The notes beneath the pieces were generated by a model. It ran no database searches and was not told the DNA's origin. It saw nothing but the letters and a program-made list of their open reading frames with translations. DNA of 64,000 bases from contig NZ_JAEUAX010000009.1 in the NCBI RefSeq assembly GCF_019511645.1, forward strand, positions 1 through 64,000, read 5' to 3'. Below, piece after piece: positions 43,621 through 51,386 of this stretch (position 1 is its first letter; the number at the start of each line of letters is the position of its first letter). Origin of the DNA: Microbacterium ureisolvens. GTDB lineage: Bacteria; Actinomycetota; Actinomycetes; Actinomycetales; Microbacteriaceae. The translations under genes were made by a program, and so were the position numbers.

Positions 43621-44019
43621 TCAGGCGAACAGGAAGAGCACGAACCCGATGAGCGGCAGCGTGCCCTGGATGAGCGCCGGCCGCAGGTACCGCAGCCCGG
43701 TCGTCAGCAGCACGAGTGCGGCGGCGACCATCGAACCGAGACTGAACAGCACCAGTGCGAGCCCCGCGGCAGCCACCGGCGAGCCGTCCGCGCCGGCGTA
43801 GATCAGCACGAGCCCGATCACGACGCCGACGGCGAGGAACAGGTTGTAGAAACCCTGGTTGTACGCCATCGGCTTCGTCGTGTCAGCCGCGGCCTGGTCG
43901 GCCACGCCGAAGCGCTTCCAGATCTTCGGCTGCGTCCACTGCACGCTCTCCATCACGAAGATGTACACGTGCAGCAGCGCCGCCAGCGCTGCGAAGACCG
44001 TTGCGAGGATCGTCACCAT
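43621..44019 (-). CDS. DUF1304 family membrane protein
   Basis: Integral membrane protein of 132 residues with four hydrophobic segments. The first ends HVYIFVMESVQWTQPKIWKRFGV and the next begins YNQGFYNLFLAVGVVIGL, which are the DUF1304 signatures. Function is unknown. It converges with the nuclease gene and is divergent from the LysR-like gene at 44055. Confidence 0.88.
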   Translation of the reverse strand: MVTILATVFAALAALLHVYIFVMESVQWTQPKIWKRFGVADQAAADTTKPMAYNQGFYNLFLAVGVVIGLVLIYAGADGSPVAAAGLALVLFSLGSMVAAALVLLTTGLRYLRPALIQGTLPLIGFVLFLFA

Positions 44020-44054
44020 GAGCGAACCATATCGCCCCGGCTACGCTGAACAGC

Positions 44055-44825
44055 ATGGCGAAAGGCGGGTCGCGCACGGGCGGACGAGGACGCGGCGCAT
44101 CGGGCAGGCGTCCGGGCGCAGCATCCGGGTCCCCGAAGGCGAAGCCCGGCAAGGCCCAGCCGGCGAAGCAGCGTCGGCCTCAGCCCTCGCCCGGGCCGTC
44201 CCCGACCCCTCCCGTCGAGCCCGCCATGCCCGCGGCGTTCAGGCTCGGTGCGATCCCGGGCGCGACCCCCGGCAAGTGGATCGACATCTGGAACGAACGG
44301 ATGCCGCAGACCAGCCTCGAACTCGTGCCGCTGGCTGCGGCCGATCAGCGCCGGGCCCTGCGTGACGACGAGGTCGACGCGGCGATCGTGCGGCTGCCGA
44401 TCGACAAGGACGGCCTCCACGTCATCCCGCTCTACGACGAAGTGCCGGTGGTGGTCTGCGCGAGGGACTCGCACCTGACCGCGGCCGACGACGAGCTGGA
44501 CGCCGCCGACCTCGTGGGCGAGGTGCTGATCGTGCCGCAGGACGACGTGCTCGGCATCCGTCTTCCCGGCACGGTGGCGCCGCAGTTCGATGCACCGGCC
44601 GACACAGGCCAGGCGATCGCCACCGTCGCGGCGGGTGTGGGAATCGTGGTCGTGCCGATGTCGGTGGCGCGGCTGCATCACCGCAAGGACGTCGAGTACC
44701 GCGCGCTCCGCGGCGGCCCGCTCTCGACGGTCGCGCTCGCGTGGGACGCTGCGCGCACCACCCCCGCGGTGGAGACGTTCGTCGGGATCGTGCGCGGCCG
44801 CACCGCGAACTCGTCGCGCGGCTGA
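44055..44825 (+). CDS. LysR-type substrate-binding domain protein without DNA-binding domain
   Basis: Protein of 256 residues. The first 60 residues are Gly/Lys/Pro-rich low complexity and contain no helix-turn-helix. The remainder is a type 2 periplasmic-binding fold like the effector domain of LysR regulators: RLGAIPGATPGKWIDIWNERMP, DAAIVRLP, PLYDEVPVVVCARDSHL and VAAGVGIVVVPMSVARLH. It cannot bind DNA in the usual LysR manner, so it may be a small-molecule sensor acting through a partner. A hairpin at 44830-44849 follows the stop. Confidence 0.8.
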   Translation: MAKGGSRTGGRGRGASGRRPGAASGSPKAKPGKAQPAKQRRPQPSPGPSPTPPVEPAMPAAFRLGAIPGATPGKWIDIWNERMPQTSLELVPLAAADQRRALRDDEVDAAIVRLPIDKDGLHVIPLYDEVPVVVCARDSHLTAADDELDAADLVGEVLIVPQDDVLGIRLPGTVAPQFDAPADTGQAIATVAAGVGIVVVPMSVARLHHRKDVEYRALRGGPLSTVALAWDAARTTPAVETFVGIVRGRTANSSRG

Positions 44826-44829
44826 GGAC

Positions 44830-44849
44830 TGCGCTCCGCGAAGAGCGCA
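44830..44849 (+). terminator. Hairpin after the LysR-like gene
   Basis: TGCGCTC (44830-44836) pairs with GAGCGCA (44843-44849) around a CGCGAA loop, 5 nt after the stop. The rest of the 216-bp gap up to the CHAT gene holds no convincing gene. Confidence 0.5.
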
Positions 44850-45017
44850 AGGGCGAGGGGCGCCGCCCCCCAGTCGTGTGCGGCACCCCTCAAGGATCGG
44901 CGGCGAAGACCTGCGATCGATTCTGCGTTCCCCAAGCGGGTCTTCTGTCAGCGCTGCCCGACCCCCGTCGGCGAAGCGCAAGCCGTTCCGCTGACCAGGA
45001 GCACGCGGCATCCGTCC

Positions 45018-45031
45018 TGATACACGGGAAT
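45018..45031. repeat. TGATACACGG direct repeat, left flank of the protease cassette
   Basis: TGATACACGGGAAT here and TGATACACGGATAT at 50564-50577 match at 12 of 14 positions and in the same orientation. They lie just outside the first and last gene of the sigma/subtilase/CHAT cassette. They could be remnants of insertion, or regulatory sites. Confidence 0.4.
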
Positions 45032-45041
45032 GCGAGAAATC

Positions 45042-47531
45042 TCAGAACCCGGCGCCGTGCACCTGGAACGGGGCCACGATGCCGGTGCGAACGGTTGCCT
45101 CAGCCAGCGCTTCCGACGGCGCGACCCCCGCGGCGAGTCCCTCGTGCATCGCCCCCAGAAGCTCGCACGCCGCGTCGTCGGCGACGATCACCGGCGCGGC
45201 CACGACCGCACGGGTGCCGGCGTGCAGCCACACGCGCGTCATGCCGATGGCTTCCTCCCCCCAGCGCACCGAGGATCGCCCGACCTCGCACGCCGAGAGG
45301 ACGACGGTGTCGGGAACCTCGGGGATCAGGTCGATGTCGTAGCCGAAGAGCGTCCCGTCCGCCAGCTCGAACCCCGAGAACATGGGGTTGTCGAGTGCGT
45401 GCCTGCCGTGCGCGGCCACGTGCAGCACATCGACGTCGCCTGCGAGACCCGTGACGGCGCGCACATCGGCTGCACCGCCTCTGAGTACCGCGGGATCGCG
45501 CCACGAACGTGCCGCCAGCTGTACCTCTTCGTCGCCGCGCGGCACCCGCGGTCCCACGGCGAACCCGGCGCGTGCGGGGCTTCTATACGGCTGCTCACGC
45601 CGGCGGAGCCAACCGCTCGCGGAGCCTGCCACCGAGATGGCGACGCCTCGAAACGCCGGCAGCATTGCCCATGGCACTCCCGCCAGCACACCAGGGATTG
45701 TGAGGACGACGCGGGCGGCACCGGTGCCGGCGAACCACGGCTGAAGGAGGCCTGCGGACAGAGCGGACAACCGATCTGCGAGCGATGCTCCCACGATGTC
45801 GGCCATCGGCCCCGTGGAGACGGTGGCATGCACGTCAAGGTCCGCGCGAAGGCCGCGCATCACTCGGCGGCACGCCGTCCAATCGAGCTCGGTGATCTGC
45901 GCGTCGTCGCCGTCGACGACCAGGACCGCGAGCCGCTCACCGTCGAAGACGAAGTTCGCGAGAACCTCTCCCGGCTTGATGCCGCCATGGACCTCTGCGA
46001 GTGTCGCTCGTCGCTGCACGCCGGCGACTCCGGTTCCCGACCACTGATGCTCCCGGGCGCGGTCCTGCAGCGCGCGTGCTCGGGGATCGGCCAGCCATTC
46101 TCCGTCGGGGCTGTTCATGCGCAGGACCCGGAGTTCCGCCAGATCGGCCGCGAGAACGGCATCGGGCGAGGGGCGCACGGGTACCACGCGCTCGCTTTGG
46201 AGCCGGGCACGCTCCGACCAGTCGAACACTGTCTGGGGCCGGCCGGATCGCAGAGCGGCCCCGAGGCCCGTGGTGAGCAGTCCGAGGCCTCGCATCATCA
46301 CGGAGCCGTGCAGATCGAGGCTCGCGCCGTCGGAGAACGATGCGTCGAGCAGATCGAGTCCCCGCTGAGCATGACGGCGTGCCTCACCATCGCGGCGCCG
46401 CCGCACCGCGTCTGCCGCACGCAGTTCCTGGACCAGCAGCGCGGATTCGAGCCGGGTGCTCTTGGAGATCCGGAACCCCGGTGCGGGCGCGGCTCCGCCG
46501 CGTCGCACCCGCGCCAGGGCATCGGTGAGCACGAGCACCTCCGCGTCTGCGGAGAAGCCCAGATCCGCGAGTCGCCTCGCGACGCCGTCCACGGCTTCCT
46601 TCGAAGGCAGTCGTTTCGGGGGAGCGAGTGGATCGCCGGAGCGGTGGTGGTTCCTGGTCGACAACCGCGCGCGCAGGCGCACCGCCTCCGCCCGCGCCGC
46701 CCCGCCCGGGCTCCCCACACGACGGAATCGCCGGGCGGCGTTCCCGGCGACACGGGCCGCGCCTCCGGGGTCGTGATTGAGGAGGGAACGTGCCAGCTGA
46801 TACTCCGCGGCCGCTCGTTCACTCGGTGCGTGATGACGCCCGAGCAAGGCCGCTACCGCGACGAGGCTCCGTTCGGCTTCCGTGGCCAGCCCGGCGTCGC
46901 GCAGCACCTCGGCACGATCCAGCTCGTTGATCGCGGCCCAGAGCTGCGATTCGCTGTCGAGGGGTTCGCGCACCGACTGCATCGTCCGCAGCGCGGCGAC
47001 AAGGTCGCCGGCGAGCATGAGCGCGTAACCGCGGTTGTGCACCGCGAGGTTCGCCTCCTGCTCGAGGCCCGCGGTCCGGTAGACCTCTTCCGCCGCCTCG
47101 AGATCCCGGATCGCAGCGTCGAGCCTGCCCGTCTGCATCAGAGCGACACTGCGGTTCACGCGCGTGTTGGCCTGGCGCACGGGCTCGTCCGACAGACCGT
47201 GGATGCTCTTGCCGAACCACCCGATCGCTTCCTCGATCCGGCCGCGCTCGGTAGCGAGCATGCCTAGTTGCCCTTGCAGCTGAGCGACGGCCCCGGCCGA
47301 GAGTCCAGGCCGCTCGATGGCCTCGAGGCAGATGCGCTCGCCGGCGTCGGCATCGCCCAGCCGCGCCAGGACGTAAGCGGCGGTGCCGGCGATGCGTGCG
47401 CTGAGCTCGGTGTCGCCGTCGGCGTCCGCCGCGTCGGCTGCCGACGCGAGCGCGCGCCTGGCCTCGAGGTAGCTGCCGCGCGTCGCCAGATGACGCCCTC
47501 GTTGGTACAGCTGGTCTCCGGTCTCCCCCAC
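45042..47531 (-). CDS. TPR-CHAT caspase-like protease
   Basis: Protein of 829 residues without signal peptide. The first ~440 residues are tetratricopeptide-type helical repeats (YQRGRHLATRGSYLEARRAL, QANTRVNRSVALMQTGRLDA, AVHNRGYALMLAGDLVAALR). The C-terminal ~270 residues are a CHAT domain with the catalytic His in DVLHVAAHGRHALDNP (His708) and Cys in VVLSACEVGRS (Cys748). CHAT proteases are caspase-like enzymes of bacterial signalling and cell death, as in type III-E CRISPR. The GTG start has only a weak ribosome site. It is the last gene of the cassette, 57 nt after the subtilase. Natural substrate unknown. Confidence 0.9.
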   Translation of the reverse strand: MGETGDQLYQRGRHLATRGSYLEARRALASAADAADADGDTELSARIAGTAAYVLARLGDADAGERICLEAIERPGLSAGAVAQLQGQLGMLATERGRIEEAIGWFGKSIHGLSDEPVRQANTRVNRSVALMQTGRLDAAIRDLEAAEEVYRTAGLEQEANLAVHNRGYALMLAGDLVAALRTMQSVREPLDSESQLWAAINELDRAEVLRDAGLATEAERSLVAVAALLGRHHAPSERAAAEYQLARSLLNHDPGGAARVAGNAARRFRRVGSPGGAARAEAVRLRARLSTRNHHRSGDPLAPPKRLPSKEAVDGVARRLADLGFSADAEVLVLTDALARVRRGGAAPAPGFRISKSTRLESALLVQELRAADAVRRRRDGEARRHAQRGLDLLDASFSDGASLDLHGSVMMRGLGLLTTGLGAALRSGRPQTVFDWSERARLQSERVVPVRPSPDAVLAADLAELRVLRMNSPDGEWLADPRARALQDRAREHQWSGTGVAGVQRRATLAEVHGGIKPGEVLANFVFDGERLAVLVVDGDDAQITELDWTACRRVMRGLRADLDVHATVSTGPMADIVGASLADRLSALSAGLLQPWFAGTGAARVVLTIPGVLAGVPWAMLPAFRGVAISVAGSASGWLRRREQPYRSPARAGFAVGPRVPRGDEEVQLAARSWRDPAVLRGGAADVRAVTGLAGDVDVLHVAAHGRHALDNPMFSGFELADGTLFGYDIDLIPEVPDTVVLSACEVGRSSVRWGEEAIGMTRVWLHAGTRAVVAAPVIVADDAACELLGAMHEGLAAGVAPSEALAEATVRTGIVAPFQVHGAGF

Positions 47532-47588
47532 AGAGCAATGATGGACCCGCCCGACACTCGGTGGCGAGCGGCAGGCGGGCCCCGCGTG

Positions 47589-49373
47589 CTACTTCTTCTT
47601 CGAGCGGTCCGCGTCGACGACCTTCCGCAGCGCCCGCTCGATCACTGCGTCCGTTGATTGGGCCACGGCGCCCGGATTCATCAGCCCCTCAGTCAATGCC
47701 TGGGCGATGATGCCCGAGACATACGGCGCGGCGAACGAGGTTCCGCTCCAGATGGCGAAGCCGCCGGAGTGATCGTCGGGGTCCAAGCTCTCTCGGAAAC
47801 GGTCGTCGCTGTCGGCACGCGAGCCTGCCTGCACGCCGCCCTGGAACCTCGGGAAGGTGCTGACGATCGAGGTCCCGGGCGCGAAATGCGTGACCCACGG
47901 TCCGACGTTGCTGAACAGCGCGGCGGAGGTGCCCTGCGGATTCAAGGCGCCCACGGCGAGGTGCCGCGCGAGGCCCTCGGCATCGTCGAGTCCAAGGTCA
48001 GCGTCTCCGCCCTCCCGAAGGGCGGCGGGAAAGGCCGGCCTCTCAGTCGCGTCGTTGCCCGCCGAGCAGACGATCGCACAGCCCCGCGCGCGCAGTCGAA
48101 CGAGCGCCTTGTACAACCGGTCGCTGTACTGCCCGTCCTCCGGGGTCTCGTGGTAGTAGCCCAGCGAGAGGTTCACGACGTCGAGCTTGTGCGGGTGCTC
48201 TTCCGAGTCTGCCTCGACCCATGCCGCCAACTCCTCCAGCGCGATGATCAGCTCGTTCTCGAGCGCCGTTCCGTTGCTGTCGGCCACCCGGATCGCGATG
48301 ATGTCGGCCTCGGGAGCCACCTGGCGGACGATGCCGCAGACGAACGTCCCGTGTCCTGAGGCGGCGTCAAGATATCCGTCGAGCGGCCCGGATTGGTCGC
48401 CGTTCACCTCGGGATCCGTCAGGGGGTCTTGGAGACCGATGGTCTGTCCCCCTGGCAAGACCCCGCGGTAGACGATCTGAGTGGTGTTCTCCTTCATCAC
48501 TACGACGTTCCCCACTTCCACCTTTCCGTACGGCGGAAGCCAGGGATGCACGCCACATCCGGTGTCTACGACGGCGACCACCGGCCTCCTGCCCTCGGCC
48601 GGATCCTTCGAGCGCACCGGCTCGGCTCCGATGAACGACACGATCTCGAGGCCGCCGTTGCCGGGATACGCGTAGCCGTCGGTGCCGGAAGGGTTGGTGA
48701 TCGAGTGCGGGTTGGTGATCGAGTGCGGGTTCGTGATGCTGTGCGGGTTCGTGATGCTGTGCGGATTCAGTCCGATCGGATCGACGGTCAGAACATGATC
48801 CAGGCTGACGTTGCGCAGGCGCGTCGCGGCCACGGCGCGTCCCACGGCGCCGCGAGATCGGACCGGCGCGCGCCGAGAGGCGAACTCCTCGCGTTGGTTC
48901 GCCGCTTCGATGGCCACCTTCCGGCGCACTTCCGCCCGGATGCGACCTTCCTCGTCCGCGTCGTCGAGCGTCCGCGCGCTGGCCGTTCCCGCTGACCGCT
49001 CGGCGATCTCCGCCTGCTCGATCTCGAGCCGCCGAGCGTGCTGCAGCAGGCGCCAGGCGTCGACGGGGGGCACCGGCTCATCGTCGCGCGTCGGACTCGG
49101 CAGCTGGATGATCGTCGCCTTCCACATCTCCTCCTGCCCCGAGTCCTCGGGACGGATGCTGTCGACCTCCAGGTCCCAGCCGAGTTCCTGCGCCGCTGCG
49201 AGCAGTGCGCTCTCCGAGTCGGTCCTGTCGCCGAAGATCAGCAGATGACCCGGAGCGTACGCGGTCGGGAACGCCTCGTAGCCCGGTACCACGTTGCGCT
49301 CCGGGTCGAGGACCACTCCGCGTGGCGCTCCGGCTTTGACCCGATCCCGCCACGATCCGCTTGCGCTTGCCAT
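47589..49373 (-). CDS. Intracellular S8 (subtilisin-like) serine peptidase with NPHSIT repeats
   Basis: Subtilase of 594 residues. The catalytic triad is complete: Asp270 in VVAVVDTGCG, His341 in SGHGTFVCG and Ser546 in SGTSFAAP. Residues 1-200 are a non-catalytic N-terminal region, ending in four perfect NPHSIT repeats (203-226) before the protease domain. No signal peptide or membrane segment is seen, so the enzyme is probably cytoplasmic, unlike most subtilases. The repeats sit where a propeptide would be removed. Start at 49373 after GAGAAGAGG. It lies between a small beta-rich protein and the CHAT protease. Confidence 0.92.
   Translation of the reverse strand: MASASGSWRDRVKAGAPRGVVLDPERNVVPGYEAFPTAYAPGHLLIFGDRTDSESALLAAAQELGWDLEVDSIRPEDSGQEEMWKATIIQLPSPTRDDEPVPPVDAWRLLQHARRLEIEQAEIAERSAGTASARTLDDADEEGRIRAEVRRKVAIEAANQREEFASRRAPVRSRGAVGRAVAATRLRNVSLDHVLTVDPIGLNPHSITNPHSITNPHSITNPHSITNPSGTDGYAYPGNGGLEIVSFIGAEPVRSKDPAEGRRPVVAVVDTGCGVHPWLPPYGKVEVGNVVVMKENTTQIVYRGVLPGGQTIGLQDPLTDPEVNGDQSGPLDGYLDAASGHGTFVCGIVRQVAPEADIIAIRVADSNGTALENELIIALEELAAWVEADSEEHPHKLDVVNLSLGYYHETPEDGQYSDRLYKALVRLRARGCAIVCSAGNDATERPAFPAALREGGDADLGLDDAEGLARHLAVGALNPQGTSAALFSNVGPWVTHFAPGTSIVSTFPRFQGGVQAGSRADSDDRFRESLDPDDHSGGFAIWSGTSFAAPYVSGIIAQALTEGLMNPGAVAQSTDAVIERALRKVVDADRSKKK
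48693..48764. repeat. Four tandem 18-bp units encoding NPHSIT
   Basis: Units at 48693-48710, 48711-48728, 48729-48746 and 48747-48764. The first two are identical and the last two are identical, but the pairs differ at synonymous-type positions (TGATCGAG versus TGATGCTG), so the peptide is kept while DNA differs. This points to selection on the peptide. Confidence 0.9.
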
Positions 49374-49442
49374 ATCCTCTTCTCCTCACACACATGGGTG
49401 CCGCGGCCCCCAGGCCGCGGCATCCGTTTCTCGAACTGGTTG

Positions 49443-49910
49443 TCAGACTTCGAACTGCGGGGTCTGGAAGTCGCGCAACGAGCCGTCGGCGTCGCGCACC
49501 ACCAGGCGAAGCCGCGCCACCCCGGGCGTGACCTCGTCGAAGGCGAAGCGTCCGTGCTCGCCCGGTTCGGCCGACCACTCGCGGTCGCCCTGGATCAATC
49601 GGATGGCGAGGGCTGCGGCATCCACCCATCCGTCCACACGGCGCCCGCCTTCCTCCGTGGCGGTGACGTGCAGCAGCACGCTGGTCGTGCCGTCGCTGAA
49701 CTGCAGTGTCGCGGTGTCGGTCTCGCCGCGCACGGCGGCGAACGTCCCCTCGACAAGCGTCAGGAGGGCGTACTCGCGCGACAGATCCTCGACGGCGACC
49801 GCGGCGACCATCCGGTCGACCAGGTCGGCCGGCACCGGATCCACGTCCTCCCACATGCGCCGCATTCGTGCGAAGAGCACGGCGTCGGCCGCGAAGTCCT
49901 CAGTGTCCAT
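49443..49910 (-). CDS. Small protein between sigma factor and subtilase, unknown function
   Basis: Protein of 155 residues. The N terminus is helical (ARMRRMWEDVDPVPADLVDRM) and the rest is predicted beta-rich (TSVLLHVTATEEGGRRVDGW, GRFAFDEVTPGVARLRLVV), like a small beta-sandwich. No metal motif or membrane helix is seen. Its start overlaps the sigma gene by 11 nt, the usual place of an anti-sigma factor, so it could be a soluble regulator of the sigma factor or an adaptor to the subtilase. This is inference. Confidence 0.7.
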   Translation of the reverse strand: MDTEDFAADAVLFARMRRMWEDVDPVPADLVDRMVAAVAVEDLSREYALLTLVEGTFAAVRGETDTATLQFSDGTTSVLLHVTATEEGGRRVDGWVDAAALAIRLIQGDREWSAEPGEHGRFAFDEVTPGVARLRLVVRDADGSLRDFQTPQFEV

Positions 49911-50526
49911 CGTCGTCACCTCTCCATCCGCCGCCCTCGAGGGCGGCGCGAAGCTTGGCGAGGCAGCGCTGGCGGGTCGGTCCGATCGACCCGATGGGCA
50001 TCGCGAGATCTTCGGCGATGCGGGCATAGTCGGGGCGGTCCTCGAACGCGACGATCCGCAGCAGGCGCTGGCATCGGTCGTTGAGCGTCGCGACCGCTGT
50101 CCAGAGGCGACGGTTCTCGTCGTCCTGCGCGGCGGTCTGCTCGGCGGATTCGTGGACCGGAAGGTGCGGTTCGAGCGACTCGGCCTCGGTCGCATCGGCA
50201 CGCCGATGCTGTTTGCCGACCCGCCACGCCTCGCGGCGTGCGCACATCGTGAGCCACCCCGACACCGCGAGGGGGTCGTTGATGGTCTCGTGACGGCGTA
50301 CGAGCGTCAGCCAGGTCGTCTGCACGACGTCCTGCGCCAGCGAATGATCGAGCCCGTACGCCCTCACGACGTGCCACAGCGGCGGCGTCATCAGGCGGAC
50401 GAGTTCGTCCATCGCACGGCTGTCTCCTTCACGCCACCGCACGAAGAGTGCGGCGGCGCGCTCCCATCGCGCCGGCTCCACGGAGTCGACGGAGGGTTCG
50501 GCGCCCGCCTGCGTCATAGCGCCCAT
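49900..50526 (-). CDS. ECF-type RNA polymerase sigma factor
   Basis: Sigma-70 family factor of 208 residues. Region 2 contains LVRLMTPPLWHVVRAYGLDHSLAQDVVQTTWL (residues about 45-76) and SGWLTMCARREAWR. Region 4 contains LLRIVAFEDRPDYARIAEDLAMPIGSIGPTRQRCLAKLR (about 155-193), whose GSIGPTR recognition helix is common in a large actinobacterial ECF group. The ATG at 50526 is chosen; an ATG at 50517 and a GTG at 50571 are alternatives. It leads the cassette and probably directs its expression. Confidence 0.88.
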   Translation of the reverse strand: MGAMTQAGAEPSVDSVEPARWERAAALFVRWREGDSRAMDELVRLMTPPLWHVVRAYGLDHSLAQDVVQTTWLTLVRRHETINDPLAVSGWLTMCARREAWRVGKQHRRADATEAESLEPHLPVHESAEQTAAQDDENRRLWTAVATLNDRCQRLLRIVAFEDRPDYARIAEDLAMPIGSIGPTRQRCLAKLRAALEGGGWRGDDDGH

Positions 50527-50563
50527 TCTGTCCACACCATGCCCGAGCGCGATAGTGCGGGTT

Positions 50564-50591
50564 TGATACACGGATATCTCCTCGATATCCG
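50564..50591. promoter_or_regulatory. Palindrome and TGATACACGG repeat upstream of the sigma gene
   Basis: CGGATATC (50571-50578) and GATATCCG (50584-50591) form a perfect 8-bp inverted repeat with a TCCTC spacer. It overlaps TGATACACGG (50564-50573), the right-flank copy of the repeat at 45018. The site lies between the sigma gene and the divergent amidotransferase gene, where the cassette promoter must be. Confidence 0.55.
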
Positions 50592-50641
50592 CGGATTCCG
50601 GCGTTTCTCAGCTCGACCGGGCGGAGACCTAGACTGCGTGC

Positions 50642-51386
50642 ATGACGACCGCGCCGCTGCTCTATGTCTGCGTGCGCCCGCAGCTGGGTGCGGCCGCCGC
50701 CGAATACGAGTCGTTCCGCACCGCGATGCACCTCGACCAGAGCCGCCTCGATCACCACGACCTCGTGCGCGAGCCCCTCCCCGACGACGCCTTCGAGCGA
50801 TACGCCGGGTTCCTCGTGGGCGGCAGTCCGTTCAACGTGACCGACCCCGAGTCGACCAAGACAGACGCCCAGCGACGCCTCGAAGCCGATCTCGCGCGCA
50901 TCGCCGAGCACACCGCATCGGGGGACGGGCCTGCCGCCATCTTCACCTGCTACGGCATCGGGATCGCCACGCGCACGCTCGGCGGTACGGTGAGTCGCGC
51001 CTTCCCCGAGGACACCGGTCCCGTGGCGGTGCAGCTGACGCAGCAGGCGTCGGCAGACCCGCTGTTCGGCCGACTCGCCCACCGCTTCACCGCCCTCACC
51101 GCCCACAAGGAGGGCACCGAGAGCCTGCCCCCCCGGGGCGATCCTTCTCGCCCGCAACGACGGATGCCCCGTCCAGGCGTACCGCGTGGGCGACCGGCTG
51201 TATGCGACCCAGTTCCACCCCGAGCCGACCACGAAGGCGTTCACCGAGCGCATGGCGGTGTATCGCGACGACGGCTACTTCGATTCGGCGGACTACGAGG
51301 CGATCGCCGGACGCGTGCTCGCGGCATCCGTCACGGAACCCATGCGTCTGCTGCGCGCGTTCGCGGACCGTTTCGCGGCCGCCTGA
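50642..51386 (+). pseudogene. Class I glutamine amidotransferase gene, frameshifted
   Basis: The first ~163 codons encode a GMP synthase-like GATase1 with the nucleophile in AAIFTCYGIGIATRTLGG (Cys103). After HKEGTESLPP the frame is lost. The family sequence resumes in another frame with AYRVGDRLYATQFHPEPT, which holds the catalytic His and Glu, and continues to 51386. The break is at a run of seven C (51128-51134), where six would keep the frame. Either a sequencing slip, a recent mutation or a switch. The downstream frame has no start of its own. Confidence 0.85.

Noticed and set aside
44741..45041. Small gene between the LysR-like and CHAT genes
   Set aside because: The open frames are Arg-rich composition shadows, without a ribosome site or family match.
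48693..48764. CRISPR-like array
   Set aside because: Units are 18 bp, contiguous, without spacers and in frame; they encode a peptide repeat.
45018..50577. Integrase-mediated attachment sites around the protease cassette
   Set aside because: No integrase, tRNA or transposase is present; repeats of 10-14 nt alone do not prove an att site, so reported only as a finding.
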